A DNA stretch of 64,000 nucleotides from Diploscapter coronatus. Lineage: Eukaryota > Nematoda > Chromadorea > Rhabditida > Rhabditidae. Positions 52,459 through 64,000 of the stretch are shown here, in pieces. Numbering within the stretch: the stretch's first letter is position 1; each line of letters begins with the position of its first letter. The DNA lies in assembly GCA_964036155.1 (NCBI GenBank), contig OZ038422.1:12423201-12487200 (forward strand), in the 5' to 3' direction. The position numbers and the translations under genes are program-made. Below the pieces are notes generated by a model. The model saw only the letters and a list, made by a program, of their open reading frames with translations, was not told the DNA's origin and made no database searches.

Positions 52459-52859
52459 AAATATACTGAACTGGACTAATATTAGTTACGTGAAAAAACG
52501 ATCATGGGGAGCTAGAAAATGCAGAGCAAATTCTCGAACTCTTCATTAGACATATTATTTCGTCGAATGGATAAAAGTGTCTCGAGTCTGCATGCTCCTT
52601 TTTGCTCTAGTAACCGGCTTTTTAGTTTTGATAATTTAATTTTAATTAACACTAATTGCCATTAATTATCGATAATCGACGGATAATGATTGAAATTTAG
52701 ACAGACAATCGAAAAATAATAGGCGAAAATGAAAATTTTATGTGAAAATGCTCCTCACAATGAAGACTGCAACGCATGAGAACGCGATGCTTTTCATATC
52801 TCCCCTCTTGCGAAGGGTACTGGCGACGGTCTTGTTATTCACAATGAACAATATAAGCT

Positions 52860-53190
52860 ATGGGCATTCTTGAATCAAAGGAAAGGGGTGGGGCTTGGCA
52901 GTTCCTACATAAAATTAACAGTTTTGACAAATGATTGGGAATTAGAAATAAACAAATGAAAGGATCTTACTTGGTTGGACAATAATCTGCTCAATTTCGA
53001 ATGTCATCTCGCATTCAAATGAAACAAGCTCAGGAGAATGAAAGAGCAAGAATTTTTCATTTTAATACTTATTAAAAATATTTATTTCAGTTGCAATTAT
53101 CTCTTATCACTTTTGGATGTCTTCGAGAGTTGTCTGTATCATGGGCATTGAAATTAAGCTATTATTTCACATTTTATTGACTAAAGTTTC
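52860..53190. repeat. duplicated kelch-gene 3' flank, copy 2
   Basis: Direct repeat of the DNA at 45720-46050, located just downstream of the kelch half of the Hsp70-kelch gene. It shows that the kelch genes were duplicated together with their 3' flanks. Confidence 0.85.
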
Positions 53191-53214
53191 ATATGAAATC
53201 CGAGATTATTATAA

Positions 53215-56200
53215 TCAAACTTTATTTATTTCAATTTTTCCGAGTTCACGCCATTTGTTCGTTTGTGGATCGTATTCCTCGACTTGATCACAATAATTTC
53301 CCAATGAAAATAAATATTTTTGTAAACTAAATTAACAAACATTTCGTATAAAGAAATGCAAAATCTCAGCTCACTCTTCTATGATTGACCTTCCTCCGAT
53401 GAACGCTCCATTGATTAACACTCCTTCGATTGCATACAGTTTTTCATTAGCGACAATGAGCGAATGAGGATATTTTGCATAACACATATCAGCGGTTCGA
53501 GAAATTCGACTGTCAACTGGAGCTGAGGGATCGAAACATAGACAGGATTTTAATACATCATCATTACTAAATATATAATGATACACTATTTATCACACAA
53601 AATTAACGACTTCAATTCTCCTCCAGTTATGTAAATTCTTCCATTTAGCGATGCAACTCCGAATGAATCTCGTTCTTCTGGAATCTCTCCTACTTCAATC
53701 CATTCCCGTTCATCATCTGATAACCGATATATCTTTATACTATCACGATAATCAATAACTGAATATCCATAATTACAGTAGTGAATATGCTATAATGTGA
53801 CCGTATAAAATTCCATCACATGTTATTGTTTGAGCACCTATAATTGGAATAGAAAATGATGACCCTGTTTGCCATTTTCCACCTATTAAAACCTGAATAA
53901 ATTATTTCATGGACTTTCATTTGATCTTCTTACATCAACTCGATTCGTATCTTCCCCTGTTTTAGGATCCTTTCCACCCAAATAATACAATTTGCCTTTG
54001 AAATAAGCCGCAGATGCAAAATCACGCCATTCAGGAGGATCTGGACCTATAAACTTCTTTGAATCGATCATTAATGGATTTGTTGAGCAGACCTTCTGAA
54101 ATTTGTCGAGTGTCCAAGTCATATATTTCGAATGACTCTCTAAATGAGCTAATTGCAAAAATCTGAAATTTGAGAAATTATTCAAAATAACGAACATAAG
54201 AATTTACTTTATTCTGTGTAGTTGCTACTTGATATGGCCAATACCAATTGTGGAATTTTGCAATCTCTTCTACTGAAAAGTTATGAGAATTGAACAAGCA
54301 TATTCCTTCTTCCATCGTTGTTTCACCATGATAATCATTATATAATACTAAATGAATAAAAACATGTTATTTTGTAACTAACTTCATCTTACGATAGAAT
54401 AAAATCTGATTTTCATCTAATGGTTCATACTTTACCGGTTTCCAAATGGAATTCCATAATGTTTTTATAATTCCATCCTAAAATAATTCGTAATTACTGC
54501 TTTGAATATGAGTATTTTTTGTGTAACTTTGAGAAAACTTTCAAAACGCTCTGAATCAGCGGGGCATTTTGGAAGCTTTAAAAAAATTCTTTCGGGAAAT
54601 CGGTTTCCCGAAGACCTTCCGAACTTAACCCCATAGGGAAGTTTTTGAGAATTTTCTCAAAGATGTTTTGATGAAACCTCTGGAATATTCGCAGCAATAG
54701 CGGCTCCATGAGCAACAGCTTCATCTGGATTTATATCGAATTTCAACCTATCCTTTTCAAATTTATTCTCCAATCTTTGTCGAATTTCAGGAATTCGAGT
54801 TGATCCACCAACTAATATCTGAATTATATTATCCCTCTGATTTATCATTTCTAAAGCTCTTACCACATAATTTAATTGATCAGCTGAAATTCGCGCTGTA
54901 TTAGTTGCACGTTCAACTAAATTCATCGCCTTATCAAATAAGTCGCTGCACAATTCATTAAATTTCTCCTTGGTTAATCGGACATTAATTTCGTATTCAT
55001 CGTTTATATCCAGCTAAATTTACTAAAGTAGTAGTAATCTTATGAAAATGCCATTCTTACATGAACATTAACAGGATATTGCGAGGATGACAGCGATTCC
55101 TTCGCTTTTCGACATTCAATTCTCAATCTTTTGACTAATTTTGGTTTTTTATAAATATCATAATCTGGAGATGATTTTTTGAATTCATCAATGACATATC
55201 TCATTATTCGACTATCAAAGTCTTGGCCACCTAAATTATCACTAAAATTAATATGTTGCTTCATGATAACCTAAATGGAGGTCCCCAGTTATAGCCTTCA
55301 ATTCATATCCATCTTGCTTTATTTGGGCAATACAGATGTCAAGGGTACCTAAATTGAATAAAATTATAATTGTCAGCAAATTGAGAAAAACCTCCTCCAA
55401 AATCGAATACCATTATTCTCGATCTCCTTAATTTAAACTTATCCATGTATGCCATTATTGAGGCTGTGGGTTCTTGCAACAAATCTTTTACTTTCAGTCC
55501 AGCCATTTCAGCCGCTTTCTTCGTTGCAACTATTTGTCTCTCATTGAAAGAAGCTGGTACAGTGACTACAGCTTTTGTCACTTTTTGGTTTGTGTACCTC
55601 TTAAAAATAAGAATAAATTTAGTAGATGATTCGATCATAATTTGTTATAAGACTATAATTTATGGAATTCGTTCCATTTTAGTTGGCATGGTTGAGTGTG
55701 TATTTTCACTTCATAGCATCGAGTAATGCCAAATGATTGAAATGGTGGAAAACTACTTGTGAGTTGCAATTCAATATTGTGATATCTAATTCTTACTTCT
55801 GCTTGATCCTTCAGACATTTGAGAATTTTCGCCGAGACTTCTTCAGGAAGAATGAACTTCTCATTTGGCTTTCCCTTATTTAAAACATATCCGGCAGAGT
55901 TCTAAATTAATTTTAATTGTGTATAATAGAATAATAACTCAACATTTCTGGTGTCAACATCGAATGTCCACAATTGCCTCTCATCAGCAATCGGAAGATC
56001 ACTCAAAATAGGACAGCCAATCAGACGCTTCGAATCTATAAAATTTATCATTATTCGTATTTTAAACCAATGATGCTCAGTAAATATTCACTCATTCAAA
56101 CGTATTCATTTGAGAAATGAATACACAGCTTCTCCTTCCAACTCTATAAAACAACGAAACAGCATTGTTATCATTCAAAAATGATGTTTTCAGAGAGGAA

Positions 56201-56478
56201 TATTGACTAAAATAATATTCAATGAATTAATTCACCGTAAAGAATATTCGATAAATCGATGTCGCAATTCAAAGCTGAATTCCCCACGAGAATTTCCTTT
56301 TCGCCAAATGCAACTATCGAAGGGATAATATTTTTATCTTAAAGTTAAAGCTATGAATCTACCTATTATGTTTAACTTTTACCACCATCTTCACTATTAA
56401 TAGGATGAGGTCTTCCATTTTCAACGATAGCAACACAAGAATATGTCGTGCCCAAATCGATTCCAATGGAAACCATTC
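53215..56478 (-). CDS. predicted Hsp70 nucleotide-binding-domain / kelch-repeat fusion protein
   Basis: The 5' half encodes a whole Hsp70 ATPase domain: MVSIGIDLGTTYSCVAIVEN, KNIIPSIVAFGEKEILVG, SKRLIGCPI, VTVPASFNERQIVATKKAAE, LLQEPTASIMAY, MVFDFGGGTLDICI, DLHLGGQDFDSRIMRYVIDE and ILVGGSTRIPEIRQRL, ending DEAVAHGAAIAANIPE, where Hsp70s switch to the substrate-binding domain. Instead the next usable exon (from 54477 downward) reads DGIIKTLWNSIWKPVKYEPL then DENQILFYLLYNDYHGE, leading into kelch blades (GPDPPEWRDFASAAYF, LYYLGGKDP, FGVASLNGRIYITGGE, LIVANEKLYAIEG) and ends EEYDPQTNKWREL plus a short tail at TGA 53215. The kelch exon has no Met and an in-frame stop just upstream, so it must be spliced to something; the phase fits the Hsp70 exon. 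Alternative: two decayed genes side by side. Confidence 0.6.
54527..54662. mobile_element. 136-base MITE in the Hsp70-kelch junction intron
   Basis: Left end CTTTGAGAAAACTTTCAAAA and right end, inverted, CTTTGAGAAAATTCTCAAAA form a terminal inverted repeat of about 20 bases. An inner palindrome TTCGGGAAAT/CGGTTTCCCGAA lies in the centre. Removing the element leaves a 64-base intron between 54677 and 54478. Confidence 0.75.
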
Positions 56479-58759
56479 CTCAATTATTTTTTAATCTATA
56501 AATTTAAATTATTTCAGAACACATTTCAAGCATTCGTGCTCAAATGAATAAAGAATCATAATTCATTAGGATCAAGCGTCATATTGATTATATAGACTGT
56601 CCCTTCAAATGAGGTTGGAAATTAAAATTTACGCCTATTTAAACATTTTTGCATTGATATTTAGAATTAAGAAGAACGATAAAATAACCTTAACAAATAT
56701 TGAAAGGTATTGAACTGAAATAAAATGGATTGATGTCATGAAAATGATAAAGAAAATGTCTCATCATCAATCAGGTAGTGAAAAAGAGGTTGACTGAAAA
56801 AAATACATAGGCTATTTCAGTGTAGTATCGATAAAATAAGAAAAATACGCTAACATTGACGTTGCTGACGAACAGTATTATGTTTTAAATACCTTCAACA
56901 ACTGTTCACAAGAAATTTATGAACTATTTCTGTTATATATCTTGAAGAATTTACTTTGAAATTCATTAATGGGTTGAAATTACTATAAAATAAATATTGG
57001 ATTTGGTTACAGAATTTTGAAATAAAATATTTAAAAGAATATTTATTTCAGTTGCAATTATCCCTCGTTACTTTTGAATGTCTTCGAGAGTTGTCTGTAT
57101 TCATGTAAATTGAAATTAAATTATTATTTCACACTTTATTGAGTCAAATAAGTGGTGATAGGAATGTGTTACACATACGTTAATAGGACATTTCAAGTTC
57201 AGTTCTCTTTGAGAAATACTATGATTCCCGTTTCGTCATTCATCTGCAGTTTGAGTTTTAAGAAAGTAAAGTTATGGATGTCCAGCTTCACTTATCAATG
57301 CTCGTCTCGAAAATAAAATCAATTTGATTTGACTTCTCTAGAGTGTTAAGCAACTTTATCAATGAACGATAGCTTTCGATTTATTTTCATTTCATACTCT
57401 CTGATAAAAATAAATATTTATTATTTGTACAGTTTTTATTTGAAAAATGAGATATCAGATAAGAAAGGTAATCAAAGGCATGTCATGCTAGTCCGCTCGT
57501 CCGTTTCGCAAACATAGTTAGTATTAACAGAACTGCCGCACTAAATATTGAGTATGATTTTAGAAAAATTTTTTTATAGGGTGGTGATAGTTTCTGAACT
57601 ATTTTCATGTGCCTTTAATAATCAAAAATGATATTTCCTTAAAAATTTAAACGAATCTAATATCGGGTCAAATCTCTCAAAACTGATCATACATATTTCC
57701 TCTTGCCTTTCACTTTTCTGCTTATTTTTAACCAAAATATTTCATACCGTAAAACCTGTAATAGATGCCTTGGGGCTTTTAATTTTCAACCTCTCAAAAA
57801 TCAAAAAGATTCTATTTTTCAAACCGCCATAACTCATCATTTAGACATCATATTCATTTGAAATTAGTAGAAAATATGCACTATAGTCTGCAAAACATTA
57901 GAAAACACTTCTCAACATGATCTGAATAGGGTAATGATGAGTTCTGGCAAATCGACAAGGAAGGATTTCTATTGGAAATTGGCTTTCTAGTGAAGAAAAG
58001 ATTCTATTAGAGAATTTACGGCATTTGTATTTTCAGATTAAACTTAATCTTACATCAATGTCGTCCCATAATCCTTGTAAATTGATCTAAACTGTTCATT
58101 ATAAAACGGTGCATTCGGGTTGTTATTAGTTTTTGCATTTAATTCGTTTTTCTTTGATCTAAGTCTACTTCAAAATCTCTTTTATAAGTGAGAAGCCAAG
58201 TACATTTTAGGAAATAGGTGATCACGGTAATTCATCAAAATAACATTATTACAAACTCTCAACAAAACAAAATAATTTTAGATTTTCGAAAATGATCTAC
58301 TCGGTACAAATAAATTCATTTTTGTGCAACGGTATATTTTTTTTTATAAAAGATAAACATTTAAATGGATGAAAAATATGACTCACACGATTACATCCCT
58401 CAGTTGTAAAATCGTTATCTGAAGGAATTTAGTAAAGCGCATCGGGAAATTGAAGAACTGATTTTCATAAATGCACTACTATAAAATATGGAAATTTGGT
58501 ATTGCGATATTTGTGCATTTTTGAAAATCAAATTCTTCTTCCGTTGCAATTAACTAAATTTCTTACCGGGCTGTCTAAATATAATTAATAATTATCCACT
58601 AGTTGAAAGTTCAATCGTTCATTATATCTTATTCCTTTTTTATATGTATTCGAAACTTGGATTTATGAGTGATCATGACTTGTGCTGATACACGCGAATG
58701 TTCGAGATTCGTCGCGATCACCATACGAGAATCACGACCAAGCCTTAACATTCGCGACA
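56479..58759. other. intergenic, upstream of Hsp70-kelch gene; AT-rich
   Basis: About 2.3 kb without supported exons. It contains a third, partial copy of the kelch 3' flank at 57035-57140. Confidence 0.45.
57035..57140. repeat. kelch-gene 3' flank, partial copy 3
   Basis: ATATTTATTTCAGTTGCAAT followed by TTTGAATGTCTTCGAGAG and the TATTATTTCACACTTTATTGA block match the flanks at 45950-46050 and 53080-53180. No kelch exons remain beside it. Confidence 0.75.
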
Positions 58760-61700
58760 TTAGCACGACCCATACTCACTGTTCCAATCCAGATCTCTAA
58801 AAGAATCGAGAGTATTCTTATTATAGATTTTTGATTCAATTATCCAATTAAAACCATGGCTAAGGAGACTTTTTTACTTACCCAGCGTCAGTATCCCAAA
58901 GAGGACACGCATATTCCACGCCATCATTGTTTTGTTGACGCATTCCCTAAATTTGTATAGATAAAAATACAGAGTGGTGAAAAGTATGAAAACAAATATC
59001 CTTGAACTAATCATAGTAGGCAACCTGGAAATGTAGAACGATAAACCATAGGAACATACGAAATAATATGGTAAAAGATGCTCTAAACTACTCTCTTCTC
59101 TCCTAACCCTTTATTATTTTCGTATGTTTCTATCGTCCTACTTTTCAAAATTGCCTATAAGTAGAATGATGACTTACAGTAGTGTCACCTGCGATTTTAC
59201 GTGCATCAATTAGAACGAAGGTGTCAGGGGAGGGAGGAATGATCATATTCGACACTGCTGAAAAAGAAGAAAATCAATAGATGATTTTAAGAGTAAATAT
59301 CAGTAAGGACCAAAGTCGGTGTTTCCAGGGGTTCGTCGATTTGGCTGATTTTCACGTATATATTGTTCAGTTTTTCATGGGTTATCTAATGGTATATGAT
59401 TTGTGGGATTTCCTTCAAAATTTCGAAATATCGACTTCTGGCCGTCCACCTTCGGACGCGTCTGGGGCACCAGTCTTCTATGGGAGGTATCTCGTTTTTT
59501 TTTTTACTTTTCTGAAGCCTTTTGATCGGGGGAATATTTTAAAATACTTTTCACAACTTGCAGAATAACATTTTTTTTCGCTACGGTCGATTTTGTGCGA
59601 GTTGAAAGGGCATTTTTACGGCTCATAGAAAAAGGCATCGGGGCACTGGGACACCAGTTAGAAAAAGGCACCACCTTTTCTAAGAAATAGTATGAGGAAG
59701 CAAGAGAAGAAAAGAAAAAAGTGATGCCTTTTTCTAGGAGCCCATTTTTTACCCCTAATTTGACTTCGAGATCACTTCCAGCCCCAAACAAGCGGCTGAT
59801 TCCCCTAAACCATTCTATTTTTAGAAAGTGCATTCCATATTTATATTTATCCTTTTTAAATTTTTCGAAGATCTCTTATAGCAAAAAAGTTTTCTTTGTA
59901 CCCCCTGAGGGGTGTCAAATCGTGAAAATGCTCAACTTTGACCCCCACCTAGCCCCGCCCACTTTTGGGGGCGTGGCCTAATTTTCACTTTTTTGTGATT
60001 AGGGTCCTAGGGGGTCTCCAACGATATCACCCATACCGGCTTGATTGACTTTTTAACCTGTGCCAAGCTTTCTGTTCGTCTTAGGAATAATACCTCTTAA
60101 TGCCGTAAAATGAAGAAAATAATTCAGAAATCGAGTGTTCCAAATTAATTTCTACATTAATAAATTCCCATGAAATTCCTTACCATAATTATACAAGTCC
60201 AGGCCTTGCTGTTGACTATAAACCCTTGGCAGATGGCACGTTGAGCATAATCCCTCGCAGGCCGGAGTTGCCATGTCCCAACTGAACTCAAAACCGACAT
60301 ACTGTAAAATTCTTGCTATTCACAAAGCGAAATTCAAACGAAAATGATATTCAACTGTCACCTGATAGCATTTGCCGTCAACAAATTCCCAGTCAGTAGG
60401 ACATTGTGCAGCTGAAATTGTTGAATTTAGATTTGAAAAAAATCATTTGGTCGTTTATTCATACAAGTTTGATGTCGATAGCTAAGTTCGGTTAAAAAGA
60501 AGTGATAACACTTTCTTTGTAACTCATACATCATTCTTACAAATTTGATGTAGGAATTTGAGTCGAATTAAATGAATGAGTATGCTCTCGGAACATATAC
60601 AGTAGTTTTTCCAGAAAACAATGATTTCTCGAAAATAGTCCATGAAATTTATGGACTCGGGCAATAGATTTCCTCTTGAATTGATAATAAAATGGTTGGC
60701 TTGAAAAGTTGTTAAGACTTACCACATTGAGCTAATGGAGCTGAATTTGCGAAGCAAGGATCGGTTGTAGTAGCTAAAAACAATTTAATATAAATTTTCA
60801 AGAAAGTAATACGAGAATATTCTCATGGGTAGTCTACCAAAATGTGGGCTCAAATTGAAGCTAGAGACATCTTTTATTTATTCACATGAAATTTGAAGTC
60901 AAACAATACCAAACATGGTATAGTACCAAATGGTAGTGACCCATATGGTCAGGTTACCATTTGGTAACACTTGGAAGGGGTTTCACGTCTAATTAGGCTA
61001 ATTGGTGTAAGCGCAGTGCAGCTTCCCTGTCGAAAAAAATTGGAAAAGTCGCTGCAGGAACGAATTGCCGCACAAAAATGGTCATAACTTTTGATAGGAT
61101 GGACCGTTTTTTATAAAATTGGGACGGGTAATAACGAGTTAAATTTTCTTGTGATGGAAAAGGAACCTATAATTTTCTATTCTAAACTAACCTAGATTTT
61201 TTTTACATTTTACTTTATTTCAAATCTTCCCGTTATTTCTAGTGTCATAAAACATCCCCAACAACGATATCAGCCAGAAAGATAAACCCCTATCTTATCT
61301 CTCTGGGCATTATGAAATGGGACTCTCTTTCTTCCTCCTTAGCTACTGCTTATTTTGACGCTATACGAGTTGGAAGACTGATATTCAGGGAGAATCTGAT
61401 CTAGACACAACGATAATATCTGTGTGAGGGAATCGACAAAAATATTAGTTAAATCACTATTGGGTGCGGTTTAGAAAAACGAAGATAGACATTGACTTAC
61501 ATGAAGTGGACGTGCTTGTAGACGTTGATGTTGACGTGCTTGTAGACGTCGATGTGGACGTGCTTGTAGACGAGGATGTGGATGTGGAAACCAGAGTGGT
61601 TGTTTCTGTCATATCGGTAGAAGGCACTGTAGACGTGGAGGGAGGCAGTACCGTTGTAACTCCGTCACCTAAAAATGCTGATAAGATAAATGTCAATTGG

Positions 61701-61785
61701 TCTAAAGATTACCTGGTACTGTTTGGAAACATGGGTTGACAACGGCGAACAAAGCGTGGAACAGAAAAAAGACTATTCCTGCCAT
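58760..61785 (-). CDS. secreted C-type-lectin-like protein with long Ser/Thr repeat
   Basis: The start exon codes a signal peptide (MAGIVFFLFHALFAVVNPC). The next exon holds a low-complexity linker with alternating Ser-Thr (STSTSTSTSTSTSTS) made of short tandem DNA repeats, probably O-glycosylated. After a long intron (60.8-61.5 kb) come TTTDPCFANSAPLAQC, the lectin start AQCPTDWEFVDGKCYQ, YVGFEFSWDMATPACEGLC, VSNMIIPPSPDTFVLIDARK, and VEYACPLWDTDAG in successive exons. A final exon gives a stop at 58760-58762 after NSEYGSC, but a strong GTGAGT donor just before it leaves open that one more exon exists. The sugar-binding triplet is not evident. Splice phases are consistent throughout. Confidence 0.68.
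59928..60003. repeat. dispersed repeat, copy B
   Basis: CTCAACTTTGACCCCCACCT, AGCCCCGCCCACTTTTGGGG and TTTTGTGATTAGGG parallel the copy at 48547-48630. It lies in an intron of the lectin-like gene. Confidence 0.75.
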
Positions 61786-64000
61786 TGTATTGAACGGAGG
61801 AAATTCGGAAGCGATAAAATCAAACGCAAAATGAAAGAGGGCAGCGGAGTTTGCCTGATGATGAGGGATATCACCCGATGGCAGCTTTTATAGTGATAAG
61901 GGTAGCCATGGTTAGAGATGGACAGTCATCTAGAAATCGACGAAATAGCGTTGACGCAGACAGTCCATCTATGTATCGCTAGTTTCAGTAGTCGCTTTTC
62001 CTTCTAATTAATATCCCTTTAGGGCTGATTTCTCAGAACCTTACTTTAACAATGTAAATATTGTACATTATTTCGATATTCTTATCAGCGAATAGCATAC
62101 CATAACTTTTCGATAAAACTAACGAAATGTAATTATTAGGAACTCGTTCTGTCTTAATTTAGATTATTGCCTCTCAATTATCTGTCAATTTTATATTTAT
62201 TCAAACAAATATTGTCAATTGCTAAGAACTATTGTGAATAAATATGGAATTTAAATAATCTAGTTGGCATAACTTTCTTTATCAAATCAATTAATAAAAC
62301 AAATCCTGCTAAAGCTTGATTACTTAAAACCAGGGATGGCCGGAAATGGGTTTTAGGTAAACGGAAATATCCGGCCATCGCTGTTTCCCGCCAAAAATTG
62401 CATATTCAAAAATGTAATCCTAGCTTTTTCACCTGATGAGCACATAAGTCTTCAGGATATGGCTAAATCTAACCTTAGTATTTTTCAATTGTTTATTTGT
62501 TTACGCGTTTGTGTGCGCACGTTTATATGTGGCGATGTGATAGTCCGTTTTGGATGAGATTTTTGCGTTGGGTAGAGAATTTTCATGCAGTGTGCAATAT
62601 ATAGATTTTATTGAAGTCAAAATTGAACAAGGCTGTCTCTATCTTTGAAATTCTTTATCTTTGAGGGCTTTTGGGGACTTTATCTTTGTCTTTGACTTTA
62701 GGATTTTGAAAGTGAATTTTTGTTCTGATACAAAATTATCAATTTACTGTTATTCTAAAAACGGATAAATGAAAGAGTAGATCAGTTCATTTCTGTTAAT
62801 TGGTGGAGCATCGGTCATTTCTCCTCGTGTATTCATTGCTGCTTGCGGCTGATTTGAATGTGTTATGGTTGGTAATGACGATGCTAAGCGTGGCTATTTA
62901 TACTCCTCTCGACACTGCCTAATTTGTCGTATTTCAATTTTTCTAACTAATTTTGAGAGTGATAGATTTGCCGGACGGCTACAATAGTATCCTTTTCTTG
63001 TAGAAAATTCGAAGCGAAATTTTGTCTTAATTTAGTATTTACGAATTTTGCTCATCTAAATGTCAATATTTACCAAAATTGAAAGAAAAAACGTAACTTA
63101 TGAAATATCATACATCCGAAAGTTTGAGAAATGGGGCGGATTTAAAAAATATGTATAAAGAACTAGCTTAATTTCGATTTTCCAGCATTCTCACACTTAA
63201 ACAATTTTCCTTTCATCGCAATACTTCATCAATTCGCCAGCTGTCGTCACAAGGATGAGCTAAATTAAAATTTCTCTGAAAGGTTCAAATTCCTAAATTC
63301 TAAACCTAGGACAGAGTATCTATTTAGAGGTTCAACCAAGAGATGTCCAACTGAAAATGTCTTTCCTATCTGATTGTTAGTACATTCTACATGAAACTCA
63401 CAATTTCAAGAGTTCTTCCAATTTTCTTCTTGCACATTACATACTTTTTGGAAAATGCATTCACCGAGGGCAAACTTTCCTAAGTAGTCCGGACGCCTAA
63501 TTCGGATCATTCATTTATGACAGATTTGAGTCGACTTCTACTCCTATTCTAGCCAATTTTCGTCAATTACAGCATGTATTTTATGCCAATTTTTCCGTGC
63601 TGATTCTATTTTTCATTACTCTGTTTTTTATACATGTTTATGGATTTTTATTTTTTATTCAATAAACGTCTCCTTTTCAAACAGGCATCGGGGAGGTAAT
63701 CGACGACGATATATTTAGGAAGGAATGAAAGCCGAATAGAGACTGGCAAGAAAAGAGAAGAAAATCTCTTCATATCCCATACTATTTCATCTTTCTTCGA
63801 ACTGTTAAGGCTAAATCTTTCTTCTCTATTCCTTATCTGTCAGAAGAACCTGTCTGTCGGTCTGATTAATCTGTCTCTCTTATGGTCACCTCTGACGAAA
63901 TCAAGAAATCGAGGACTATCATCGCAGTTTCATTTCGATTCTGGGAGGCATGCAATGCTTGGATATAAGAGAATAAGGAGATAACTCTCTCTTAATTCAA
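61786..64000. other. right end of window, no supported gene
   Basis: About 2.2 kb. A small foldback is at 62333-62388; otherwise no exon, RNA gene or element is recognised. The first part should contain the promoter of the lectin-like gene. Confidence 0.45.
62333..62388. repeat. short foldback with CAGGGATGGCCGGA ends
   Basis: CAGGGATGGCCGGAAAT on the left is mirrored by CAGCGATGGCCGGATAT read from the right. The total is about 56 bases. Confidence 0.6.

Noticed and set aside
61464..61739. Asp-Val repeat frame on the + strand
   Set aside because: It is the antisense of the Ser-Thr linker of the lectin-like gene.

Overview
This window is eukaryotic and reads as a nematode genome. Genes are split by many short introns with GT..AG borders. 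The cathepsin L at 36.7-39.8 kb follows the Caenorhabditis cpl-1 pattern almost residue for residue. Several start codons lie 10-20 bases after a lone pyrimidine-rich AG, as expected for spliced-leader trans-splicing. Family content also fits: GT11 fucosyltransferase, saposin-like protein, ZP/cuticlin protein, F-box/kelch, CHK-kinase-like and C-type lectins. I cannot name the genus. All gene models were assembled by hand from splice signals and protein family patterns, so exon edges may be a few bases off.

The left two thirds (1-45 kb) hold mostly conserved genes. In order: the 5' part of a GH31 alpha-glucosidase with trefoil domain (-, runs off the left edge), a GT11 alpha-1,2-fucosyltransferase (-), a saposin-like peptide (-), YIPF6 (-) divergent from the primase large subunit pri-2/PRIM2 (+), an HMG20-type HMG-box protein (+), a 6.4 kb pyrimidine-rich gene-free stretch, a TRH-receptor-like GPCR (+), a secreted M14 carboxypeptidase (-), a proline-rich ZP-domain protein (+), cathepsin L cpl-1 (+), a CHK/ecdysteroid-kinase-like protein (-) and translocon-associated protein alpha (+). 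Their introns carry many inverted-repeat, MITE-like insertions. The largest is a 1.5 kb near-perfect palindrome in intron 1 of the HMG20 gene that carries several perfect four-unit heat-shock elements.

From about 45.5 kb the sequence looks visibly more AT-rich, introns shrink to about 40-60 bases with many TAG acceptors, and the genes become lineage-specific: an F-box/kelch protein, a C-type lectin with a duplicated cysteine-rich module, a small secreted cysteine protein, and a C-type lectin with a long Ser/Thr linker. Between the lectins is the most striking object of the window: a gene (53.2-56.5 kb, -) that appears to fuse a complete Hsp70 nucleotide-binding domain to kelch repeats. The kelch part is a tandem duplicate of the F-box/kelch gene at 46-47 kb, so the F-box seems to have been replaced by the Hsp70 ATPase and the Hsp70 substrate-binding domain by the kelch propeller. 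The junction intron is an ordinary 64-base intron enlarged by a 136-base terminal-inverted-repeat insertion.
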